Below, in pieces: positions 14,601 through 27,600 of a stretch of 64,000 bases of DNA. A program made the translations under genes and the position numbers. The notes under the pieces are model-generated. The model did not search any database. It saw only the letters and a program-made list of their open reading frames with translations, and was not told where the DNA came from. The stretch comes from Lingula anatina (Eukaryota; Brachiopoda; Lingulata; Lingulida; Lingulidae). The stretch covers positions 114,609-178,608 of the forward strand of contig NW_019775820.1 of NCBI RefSeq assembly GCF_001039355.2, read 5' to 3'. Position 1 is the stretch's first letter. Each line of letters starts with the position of its first letter.

Positions 14601-17600
14601 AGAGATGAGAATTCGGTGCACCTATGCATTTTCTATATACAATTATTTTGTACTAACAATTTCCCTTATTTCAAATGTTGCTCATAACATGCTAAACAAC
14701 AGATCTCATTTTAAGAATAATATCTTGTCATCATGTTCAATATTATATCTACAGAAACTATTAATTAAAAAAATTCAATTATTTCAATCTCATCAGACTG
14801 GTTTTCCAATACAACTTTTACCTTAGTCCTAAAATCCATTAATGTAAATCTGAGCATAACTAACACAAAAACCCTCAAACAAGGCACAACCTGAAAAACT
14901 ATCGAAATTTCACACAAATAAGAATAGTATCCTCAACCTAATTCCATCTTTTGAATTCTTACCTGATATAATTATTTTTCTTTCCATTAGCCACACTCCT
15001 CTTGCTTCTCCTGATTGATTCCCGCATTTCAAATGATGTGAATCCTCCATCATCATCCACTACACTGTGTGCCTCTTCTGATGGAGGCATAGTCACTGGG
15101 GTCATGACCTTCATATTCGCTGGGAGAGGTTCTAGAAACAAAAACACATGCACAACTGAAAAAACAACTTACAATGAGATTAAAACTTCTATAAACCCCT
15201 GCTGCCATTGAGTGTCTCTACACTAAATGCTATTTGGTACTTTCTCAGCAAATGACTTATTGTAAGTCAATTATTTAAGCTTCACACATAAATTTTTTCA
15301 CTAACAACAAATGCTATATTTCTGATACAATTCTTTAACAATAGTGTTCATCTGGGCATCTCTGATTTTCTAGACAACTGTAACTTTTAAGTTTTTTTCA
15401 CCACAAAGCTATTATCGAGGCCGCTATCATTACAATAAAACAAGGGAAACTATTACTTTGTCCCATTTCTTTTCTTTCAAACTCTCACAGATACACGTAC
15501 CCTTATTTCTCTTAGCAGTACAGCAGAGTAAAGAGACCACAATGATGATAAGAATTAGTCCACAAAGGGCAACAATCACCAAGAACCACCACTGCTCATA
15601 GATCTTTTCCACGGCTGCAGAGGCAGGGCTGAGAGCAGGGGTCTGAAGAGGCTGGGACGGCAAACTGGGGTCACTGATACCATGGTCGTTCACAGCTATC
15701 ACACGGAACTGGTAGATGTTGTTAGGGCTGAGGTTGTCAAATGGAATTACAGCCACAGAGCCTGCAGAGTTCTTCCTCAAAATAGTTCTCCATGACCATT
15801 CTAAAAGCAAACAGATATCACTGATGTTTTCTTTATGCAGAAATACTCACACACACATCCCTTCTATTCTCCAGCATGAAGGGACCAAAATAAAGACTTT
15901 GATATAAATATAATTTCAAAGTCTGGCCATCTAATATCATCCGTGCAATGCTCTTCATATATAAGCAACTCCACTATCTCACCTGTAGGAGCCTTGGACT
16001 GGATAATATAGCCTTTAATGGCTGATGCCCCTTCAGCCCCATTTGTCCATTTTAAAGTCACAGATGTAGATGCATAGTCCAATTCCAAGTCTATAGGTGC
16101 AGCAGGAGAACCTGTAGTCAATTCAACAAAATAAAATATAACTATTGACTATATCTTTCATTTATTCTGTAGAGAAAAGACATTTTTCTTATCACTATTA
16201 AGCATCCAATCTTGACAGCCAAGAGAGAAATTCCAACTCATAAGATATAATCAACTGCATGTATGTACCAAAATGTTGAACTTGATTATCTAATTCACCT
16301 TGCTGACTGCCTGTGGTGATAGCCTTGGTACTAGATGGGCCATAACCCAAATCAGTCTTGGCTTTTACACTGAAGTTATATGTGACACCCTCCTCCAAGT
16401 CTCTGGCAAAGTAATATGTTGTTCTGCTATTTGTCTCTACTTGGACAGTTTTACTTGCACCTGAATACATAATTGGAAAAGCATTCTATGAATCAAACTT
16501 TACAATTTATTCAATCTTTGTAATGAAAGAAAATCTTCAGTTTTCACCCTTGTCATATCAGAGTAAAAAGGGACAAAATGGTTTTATTGTGCATGAAATT
16601 TCTCTTTTTATTTTCTAACATGTCAGTTGTCACATACCTATGTAAACAACCTCATAGTTAACAATCACTCCATTGGGTTCTTCTGGCGGAGTCCAGGTCA
16701 CATTGAGGGAATCCAGGGAAATGTTATGAAATGACAGCTCTCCAGGTTTCCCAGGAACTGTAACAAACACAAGTAAACACAATATAAATGACAGCAAATT
16801 TATTTCCCAAAAATGTGTAATAAAGTTCACTCCTGAAGTTCATTAGATCCTCTATAATTAGTTTATGGAACTGCAAATGCTTAATATCACTTACTCTAGA
16901 TTTCAGTTAGGGAAAGAAAAACTTGCAAAGGAACATTCCCAATGCCAATACCTAGATGGACCTTTTGACTAGTATTACTTACTGCCTGCATTAGTTCTAG
17001 CCGAGGCAATGGTGCTGTTGGGTCCGTCTCCAGCAGGGTTATAAGCTAATACACGGATATTGTACACAGTGTACATCTTTAAATCTTGCAGAGAGATTTC
17101 ATTGGCTGTTGCCTCTACCAGAGCTTTCTTTTCTGTCTCAGCCTGCTTTCCATCTTCCCAATAGAATATCTGAATTAAATTGGAACTCGTTGTCAAGCAC
17201 AGACCAATATAATTTACAACATCAGGGGTTGATGAAAATTCAGTGAATATCAAACTTAACATCAAACTAAAATATATCATTTATAAAAAATCTCAAGGAG
17301 TTTACCTCTGTAATTTTTTATCTTTTAATCTTTTCTTAATGGCACATGACAATATCACTAAAATCAATATAATTTAAAACAATTTAAGCATAAGACATAA
17401 AACATAGCAATAAATGCAGATTAAATAAGTTCACCTTGTATCCCTGTAGAGCTCCATTCTGCGAATCAACTGGTGGTGGTCTCCAACGCACCTGGATCGC
17501 AGTGGAACTTTTAGCCTCCAACAGTAGACTCTCTGGACTGGCTGTTGGAACTAATAGGCACAAGAAATTTAATCTTTAAGTCACATATTCTTCTAGAATT

Positions 17601-20600
17601 GTTATATGCAAAATCTAAACAGAAGTTATAAGTTAAATTTTGACAAAACAAAGCATTACATTCATAATGAGACATGCTGTTAGTTGACTATGTTGGACAG
17701 ACAAGTGTAAATAAAATGTGCTTGCCAAAGCATGTGCTCTTTAATATGCAATAAAAGACAAGACAGTCATTTACAGGATTTAAACAATAACAGTAATGAA
17801 TACAAAAAGAGTTAGACACTGACAAAGATAGAAAGATACCTCATGCATGAAGAGTCACAATCAGGGATACCATATTTAAAGCAAAAATGGAGGCCGAAGG
17901 GGAATGATGAAAACGGAAATTGAAAGTGCACATTCAAAAGTCTTGCATGGAATTGACAGAACAATCTCCTGTTTTGCAATTTTCTGTTTTATGCCTCTGT
18001 ATTGAATGTGGGGGAACATTTCAGTGCAGTGGGTTCACTGGTAGACAGGAAATTGTGTATCATTGGAAGAGCCATGAATTGTATGCACAGTGAAGCCAAA
18101 CCAGAATCACTCCATAAGTATAATAAAAAAAAACCCACGGGTATCAAACAACATGCATATGGTACCCCTGTGTGGCATGAATTCTTACCAGCCTCCCCAA
18201 CAAAGCGAGTTTCAGGTTTGCTTAGAACCCCATCTCCTATGCTGTTATAAGCCAGAATCCTGAACTCATATGTCACTCCTTTGGTAAGATTGTACAGATA
18301 AGTAGTGACAGCAGGAAATTCTATTATCAGCTCTTGATATGATGGGTTATCAATTTGGCGATATTTTATCTTATATCCCACCAAGTCGCCATTCGTATTC
18401 CAAAGTTCTCTGGGAGGTGGCTACAAAAAGAATGGTGGGTTAGATGATGAGTGATTAAAGGTATTAAAAACGAACATAAATGTTTAGCCATGCATGTGGC
18501 TTCACAGCAACTACACCCCCGTGACAGAAGACTGCAGCCCCAGGTGTGGCTTCAAACAGAGCTGGAAACCAAAGTTAGTTAATGTACAGACATGCTATGT
18601 TGATGGGCATGCACAAAGTCATATCATGGGACAATTCACTTTGGGATGCCTCACTGTTACATTTTATTTCAAAAACATGCTCTTTTTGTGTACTTGGAAG
18701 TTTTTTGTTCAGTAATCTAATATGGTTGACATTGACTTTGTTACAAGGTCCAACTTGCAGAATATTGCTTACAAAAAATGAAATATCAAATAAATCTCAT
18801 TTTTCTATGTGTAAAGATGAAAAGAAGAATGTGGAAGATCCCATTATGAATTGTCCATTTAACATGACCTTGTCATGAGTCTTTCCATAGCCTACCAATT
18901 TCCATGTAGACAATCTGTGATGGACTCCATGGACCCTGGCCCAGGGCATTGGTAGCTGCTAATCTAAATTCATAGGTTTTAAACAACTCAAAGCCCTCCA
19001 AGGAGATTGAGTTCAAGTCTTTACTGAAGAGATTTTCAGACTGCCAGTTGTCCCACACGCCATATTTACGGTATTGTATGACATATCCTTGGAGAATGCC
19101 ATTCCAAAGATCAAAGCGTGGAGGCTAAAAATGCAACAACTTTAAAATTGAAATAGCAGTAAAATTACAGTAAAATTGTCAATACAATGGCCAGAATAAT
19201 ATAATACTCCTTCACCAGGACAGTCCTGGAAAGATAATTCTATGGCTTTTCAAAATTGCCAATTGCAGAGTAAAATACACACTATATTTTGTAAAAAGCT
19301 TAAACAATATACGGCTAATACAAACAGATAAAACACCGCTTTTTCAGTGAAGTAAAAATCTGAAAGAAAAACAAGTTCTACATGGTCATATCAATATACC
19401 AATTAAATATAAAATTTCTGAGTAATAAACTTTACTTATAAAAGCTATTTAGAGCAATACAAATTGTTTTTTCTTTGTGTCTTACCTCCCACTGGACTTT
19501 GACAGAGGTGGTGGTATAGGGGGTGACTTTCAGATTCAGTGGGGCACCATCAGGGGCTAAAATAGAAACAGATGTGGCACTAAAATTTACTCAACTGATT
19601 TAGAGCTTTGCTTTCATTTTCAAAAAAATTCAAAACTTCCTCGTCTGTATATCTTAAAATTCATTTTTTTTTGTCTAATAACAAAATAAATACTACTAAC
19701 CTGCTTCCAGGGTTAGAATTGAGGCGGATGGACTGCTGAATTCACTGGTTCCTATGTCATTTGTGGCAGCGACACGGAAAATGTACCTTGAGCTTGGGCT
19801 AAGCCTAAAATTGAAGATTTTCTTCAGATGTTACAAGCCTGTTTATCCATCATTGTAAAAAGTTACTTTTGTTCTCATTTAATTTCAGTAATTAGATCTC
19901 TAACCTACAAATGCTCAGCCCCTGGACTCTTTGATAAAGGTATAAAATCCTGATATGAAAAAAAAAGTACTCAAATTTCTTGAAATGAAATAAAAGAATC
20001 AATATCTTACCCTCCTATAGTATGCGATGTGTTAGTGTGGGGTACAAGTCCTGGAACAGTGACCCAAGTTTGGCCTTCTTTCTGATACTGGATGGTAAAG
20101 TTTCTAATTGGTCCATACCAGTCAAAGCCTGGCTGCCAGCTGATGGTTACCTCACGTGCTTTGATCTGGGAATTACTGACCTGGACTGTAGAGGGCGCAT
20201 CTGGTTTTTCTAGAAATCAAATTCAAACTAAGGAGATAACCTTCCATCATTATCATATTTACACAGATATTAAAATCAAATCAGACTCCGCACTTAGGGT
20301 TGGGCTCCCAATGTAGGATTCTATAAGGCATGAATTTTTATATTGTTACAAATAATCTGACAAAAACAACAATCTAAAAACAAATTATCTAAATAATTGA
20401 GATAAAACCCTTTATCATATAGACATGAACATTTAGAAATATACAGTGTATACTAACTTCTGTCTTTGATTGTCCTGACTTCAACAGTTTCAGAGTCACC
20501 CCAGCCCAGTCTTGTTTTTGCTGTCAAAGTGAACATGTAAGTCCTGCAAAAACATGAAATTATTTAATTTGTGTCCAAAGCTATACATAAAAACTGTTTA

Positions 20601-20695
20601 ATACAGCTTTAGCACTTAATAAGCAATAAAGAATGAAAACATTCTTTTTGTCGTAAGATTTTTTAAATCTAATTAAAAAAAAATCCCCCCCCCCC

Positions 20696-20740
<45 letters not shown>

Positions 20741-21619
20741 NAAACTATAAAGAATGAAAACAATTTCTTTCTAAAAAGATTTTTTACTTCACTTTAAAAA
20801 GTTCTAAAACACTTACTTTTCCCTTTCTAACTGATAGACAGTAAATTCATTGACACCAGCTGTTGTATAGTTTGTTTGGGATGGACCTCCTTCTTTCTTT
20901 TGGTATATCAGCCTATAGCCAGTGATGATTCCATTTGGTTCTAATGGTGGTGCCCAGACAACCTTGGCTGTGGAGAAGGTCACATCGGGGAAGTAGATGA
21001 TGGTAGGCTTGCCAGGAACTGAAACAAAGATGTATCAAATAAAACAACTGTCCCCTGATTTGTAAGTTGAATCTTTCTCACAAGTTCCTTTCTAAAAATC
21101 TAAATATTTCTTATTTTCATATATAGTCTGTGAATCTACCCCTGATGTCATTTTCAACTTCAAAAAAGAAAACATTGCCCTAAATCTATACATTCTACAT
21201 CTTCAGCAGACTTAAATTCTGTTATCTTTACATACCATCTTCATCCGTCCGTGTAGACTTGGGGGGGTTACTGAGAACACCATCTCCAATTCTAGTGTAT
21301 GCCAGCACTTGAATCTTGTACATGACATACTTCCTCAGGCCAGTGAGGACACACTGCTTGGTCATGTTCCCTTCCACTGTCACCATCTCTGGACTCAGAC
21401 CTTCTTCTTGTGAACTATACTGGACCTGTTTGGAACAACAAATTTTTTAAATGTCATTTTTCTAAATGAGCTAGATTTCATTTTTAGAATACTGTACTCA
21501 ACCCTTAATTTCCTGAGCCAAGTGTTAGACATTCTTTTTAGAGTCTATTAGTATAATTCAATTTTGATGCAGTAGATCTAATCTAAAACAACCTGATTTC
21601 TTCAAAAAAAAAAAAAAAA

Positions 21620-21650
<31 letters not shown>

Positions 21651-24600
21651 TAAATCATAAAACACCAACCTGACACACACTTGTTTCATTTTTTTGCAAA
21701 ACCAGGAAGAAATAATTTGCCTAGAGAAAATATAACGTTTTGTCCAAAAACGTGTCAAATATTTTGCCAATTCACCACAAGTTGACTGAATAGTTTGCTT
21801 TGAATGTTTCAGCTGTTTGACTGAAACAAATTTTGTGCAAGAACAAGCCTAGCTACATGTATAAGACTAGTCACCTTATAACCCAGGATGAGTCCATTTT
21901 GGCTCCTCATTGGCACATCCCCCCACACAACTCTTATGGAGACTGAATTCACTGCAGTTGCATTGACGTTTTGTGGACCAGCAGATGGCACTGAAATGTG
22001 AATCAAATGTAAATAATCATGTTTAGATACAGTGAAACTAGATAACAATTTGCATTTACTGAAAACTGAAAGATCACTTGCACCGTACTTGCTTGCCAGT
22101 TATTTTAATAATGATAAATAAACAATATATGTGATTTACTTATCTTATTAAGATGGAAACTGATTTTTAAATTCTGTCTCTGCAGTAAAAGCCTCTTATT
22201 TATCAATACAACTAACCAAAAACAGTTTTCTCCACACCCCCATTTGAAACAAGAACTTACCTGACTCCCATGTTTTGTCTTTGGCCAAAGGGTCACTGTA
22301 GGGTCCAAGATCGATTTCATTCCTGGCCTGCATACGCCCCTGGTATTCTGTGTACTCTTCCAACCCGACAATAGTGTAACTGTTCATGTTTATGTCATTG
22401 ATATCTATCATGGAAAATGTTTGAGCATTCTTGGCCTTATACTCAATCCTATATCCTTCTGGTGCCCCATTCCACTCACTGCTTGGCAGAGGCTACAAAT
22501 AAAAATAAACACTTCTATGTAGAAATTGATGAAATGAGACAAGACAATGCATTTTAATTTCTTAAATACATCTGTATTCTTACAGAATGATTTTTTTCAT
22601 AACCCAAATAGTTCCATACTATAAAATCTGCTATTGATAAATCAAGCTCACTTCAACCCACTTTTTCAAATAAATGATCACTTATAAATGTCACTGCTTT
22701 CATTAAAATTTTCAACATAAATCTATTAAAAAAAACTCACCATCCAGCTCACTCTGATAGCAGTTTCATTGACTGCCCTAACTGTGACATTCTTAGGTGC
22801 AGACTCTGGCCTGTCTTGAGTGGTTTGAAATGCTCGGGTTGGATCACTAGGGGCACTTATACCAGCAACATTCTGAGCAATTATCCTTAGTCTGTAATAT
22901 GTGTATGGTCGTAAGTTGTGGACAACAAATGATTTGGCATCTGGTGCACTGGTATTAAAGACATTCTTCCATGGGGTTTCAGGGTTCACAGAGGCCACAG
23001 CAGACCTTATCTGGGCTTCTATGATCCACTTAGTTATGGAGGTTTTGCCATCATATCCAGGTTCAAACTGGATTACAGCAGATCGGGAGAGTATGTTGGA
23101 AACCCCCACATTGGTTGGTGCATTAGGAGGTTCTGGAAAAAAATCAACAGGTTTAACATTATATCACAAATCATAAAAAGCTACTTCTGAAATGAAACCT
23201 GGATCCAAAACACTCTTACGTGAGCATTTCTAAAGGTGAACAAATAAAGATCCACAAAACTTTTATACACAGGATTAAAATATTTTCTAAAGACAATGTC
23301 TTATTTCACCATACTCTATATCAACCCTCAGTAAGTGCACTTTTGTATATTGTTAATAGGTAAAACTACCACATATTCCTTTCCCCTTGGCACTCACCTG
23401 GTGGCACCCCAGACTTGATATCTGCTGTCCGTGCTGGACCAGGTCCCACTCTACTCCTGGCCATTACTTCAATAGTGTACACGGTCTCTGGGGTCAGACT
23501 GCCGATTTCATACTCCAGAATATCTGGGCCAAGATTCAACACCACTTGGGTTTCAGTTTGGTTCTTAACCATGTGGGTAAGCACATAACCTGAGTAATAT
23601 AAAAATAATATCTTTGCTATGTATCCACTATGCATCATCTACATCTGTGAAATCTGTATCATTAAAGGTTTCAGGAGACTCACAATGCTTTTTCTACTGA
23701 TATTGATCTGTACAACACCAACCTTGTAAAATCCCATTAATATTGGCTGGTCTTGTCCACTGGCCTTTAATGGATGTATGCTGTACAACTGGAAATATCA
23801 GGCTTCCAACTTCGTCAGGAACTAAAAAGAGAACAGACACACATTTTAAAACATATTACTCAGAATTCACGAATCCAATTGCTTGTTTATTCAGTCAAGN
23901 GCTTGAAAGCATCTGGTATTGCGAAAAACGATATCACATAGAGGTTACAATGTATTATATGGGGCGAGAATGGGCGAGTTATTGAATCAAGATGCTTGCA
24001 CTCAGTTGCAATGCATGATGCTTTAGAGTTACGGGCCGTCAGAAAGTGCATGTGGACAGAAAAGACAAAGTTCATCAAGTAAATTCATAAATCTCATTTT
24101 CTTTTCCCTTTATGCCTGATTTGCACAAAATAATGTGCATGTGTCAATGACTTATTTTGCCTCAACTTAATATAGTGGAAGTCATTAAAAAATTTATATT
24201 TCAAAAATTCTCACCATCTTCTGCTGTTGTAACATTCAATGTTGAGCTGCGTGGACCATCCCCTTTGCTGGTATAGCAAAGCACTGACACTTTATACTCT
24301 GTGAATTTCTCAAGGTTTACAATATAGCCAGTCTGGGTACCATAGTAATTTGTTGGGTCAATGGGTACATTAGTAATTTGTTCTCTAACATCATTCACTT
24401 TGCGATAGATCAACTTGAATCCCAAACTGATGCCATTCATAAATTGTGATCCCACAGGATCCCACTGTGCCCTGATACTGGTTGAATTGACGGCCTGGAC
24501 TGAGAATGCTGATGGTGGTTGCCTAGGCACTCCTTCCTCTGTCCATACCTGAATGCTAGCACTATACTCCCCAACACCCTTATCGTTGAAAGCTGCCACA

Positions 24601-27600
24601 CCGACATCATACTGCTGAAACACAAACACCCCCGGTCCAGTGACATCGTAGTAGAATGTGGTGGTTTCTGTGATAGGCCTATCAATGGTGTAGTTTCTGT
24701 AGTTCCAGGGGTTGGTATCGTAGCCAGCAAGCCTGAAACGGATGGTGAATCCTCGCAGCGGTCCGTTCCAGAAGTCCTCCTGTGGTGGCTGCCATTGTAA
24801 GAAGAAGGTATCGTTGGATTTGCTCCTGCCAAGGACACCTCTGGCTGGAGAACTGGGAGCTGTGAAGAGTGAAAGGTATGCTGTTTAACATTTGAAGTAC
24901 AGTTTAGTGTACAAAAACCACTGAAATACATCACTTTTCCAAAGATCAGTCCTTTTTTGACAACAACAACAATTGCAGCAAAACCAACTAAAAGTTACTT
25001 CGTGTTTTTCCCCCTTTTTTAACCTGTTCTAAAGTTTTTAACATTTACAACTGTAACTGATTTGTTGCTAACGTACGCTGCTGAGGTATGGTGACAGTTT
25101 CACTGGGATCGCTGTAGGGCCCTTCTCCAACTCTGTTGATGGCACTGACACGGAACTGGTAAACTTTGGCAGGCTGCAGGCCACTGACTGTGTAATAGAT
25201 AGGGGAGGGTGCGGCAGGCACAGGGACATTGTCATCTGCTGTTGTCCAACCTTCACTGGGTGGAAGTGTGCTTCCTGGGAAAAGCAAAGAACATTTGTCA
25301 ACAAAACTGGATAAAAAAAATCAGCCATATAATGCGCAAATGTCTTAGTCTACACACATACACACACACACATGCACACACACAGTATCCAGTTGTTGTC
25401 CACTCAGTTCTCATTTTCAGCAAGCATAAACAGTCTTAAAATACACATTTCTCTTAAATTATACACATAATTTTAATTATTTTTTAATTTTAAAAAATAT
25501 AACTAAATGGAAAGGAAATATACTCACCTTCCGGCAATATTCTGAACTGCACAATGTATTTGGTGATTGGACTGTTACCATCAAATGGTTTTACCCACTG
25601 AATGTCAACACTCTTCTGATTGGTTGGGTTAATAGCCACTCTAATGATGGCAGGCTTGGTTGGTTTTTCTGTGGTAAGGAAAAAAATTGTCTGAATTTGC
25701 ATTAATGATATTAAAAAAAATTATTCACTATCACCCGACGTCAACATCAAGGTATCAAGTTTGATGCATCTTCTAACAGATAAACAACATTTCCATATGT
25801 GCAAATAATTAAATATAACCACAACAGTGAGCAGGCTCTCATCTGTAACATTCAGCTTGCCTACAAAACTTCATACTATTACAAAGATGACCAGGCTCTT
25901 ACCTATAACAGTCAGCTGAGCTGTTCTGCTGTCATTTCCACCTTTTGATGTCACTACACATTCATAAGTGCCAATATCCACCTGGTTCACCGCCATGATG
26001 ATCAGGCTCCCATCATTCGCTACCTGAAACCTTGGATCGGAGCCAATGAGACTCCTCTGATTGTTGATGTGCATGTACCAGGTGACAGAGATAGCTACCA
26101 GTGGATCGTGTACGACTCCACACTGAAATGTGGCGGTGGTTCCGAGAACTGCAGCTGCGTCTTGAGGGGGCTGGGTGATTTGGGTGCGAACTGGAAATAA
26201 ACAAATATGAGAATAATTGATTGTTTTAAACTAACTGATTAAAGGAAAAAATGCTAAAAACATTATTCTTAGAAAACATAGAAATAACAAAAAATGTCAA
26301 TGATTAATAGGAATTGCATTGGAAGATAATTTGCAAGAAAAAACCATAGAAAAATGGAAATTCAGGAGATTGGACTTGTGTTGCCTTCAGTGCCCAATTC
26401 AATTAATTTCCTGAAGAGCTAGATTACTTAATTTAGTTTTGTGCCATTCAAATGAAATTATATGGAAATTATCTATTTGTATGCATTTAATAAGAGCCAC
26501 TGTGTTAATCTTGAAGTGAGTTATGTGTCACATCTAATCAACAGCTTGAATTATTACTGAAGTAAGCACTTTTTACTGAATTCTTCTGACAAAAGTTTGA
26601 ATCTTCCCACAGAATACCCTGTAATATTCCATTCTATGTTCTCAATCTTATCTGATATAATAACAACTCGGTTTTAATACAGCTCAACATGACATCTTTC
26701 TTTTCATTTAAAATGGAACATTTACAACTGTCAGGCAGCATGTCTGTCTTTCACTTTCTCGTGTCCATTAAACCATTACAACACATGCTGCCTGTCTACA
26801 CAGAGCAATTGAAATGCATTTGAACAGATGATGACAGCAGCAGCTTGGCAGGCTGATATCTGTTGAGAATGAAAACAGACATGTGCACACTGCAGGACTG
26901 GCAGGGACTCACTTTGTTTTCACACTCAACATCCATCCTTAGTTCTACTTATGTATCACTTTTCAAAGAAAGCATAACCTTATCATTACCATGAATAGAT
27001 AGAGCATTTAGATCAAAATCTTTGGAAAATTCTGACAAATCATTTAAGTGATTGACATTTTGATTAATTTAGGAATAACAGAAGGCAGAAAGTATGGATA
27101 TTTTACCTTTTCTCTCCATGCTTATTAATCAGTTATTTCTCAAATTATTGTAGAGATATAAAAGAGATCCCATCAACAAAGCTTCAAAAGCATCTTACTT
27201 ACTTGTAACAGTAAGGTATGCAGACGCACTAGCTGACCCTACAGAATTATAGGCCCAGCATACATAGGTCCCCGTATCACTACTTTCAGAGGAAGCAATA
27301 AGCAATTCTCTCTCCAAGACTTGGTACCTTCCAGAGGTGGTGAGATTTTGTTCTGTGCCATCATCCAATACTGAAAAGACATGAAGACAGTTATCACAAT
27401 TACCTACTATGGAAGAGATATTTGGATTAACGATGTTTGAATGAACAAAATTTGTATTTTTTACATTGTTTTTATTTACAAAGAGTTTAAACTTTAGTTG
27501 GTAAAAAATATGAGGTAAAAATAAACCAAAACTCAGTATGTGATTGCTGTTAACTTATAAAACATCATGCTGTTTTCTTAAAAGCTCAAAATGATATTAT

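Noticed and set aside
18421-18895. A missing first-half FNIII exon between sidekick exons 25a and 25b
   Set aside because: No sequence with FNIII first-half features, a proper acceptor and a phase-0 donor was found. The phases and the 13-domain count are explained by mutually exclusive use instead.
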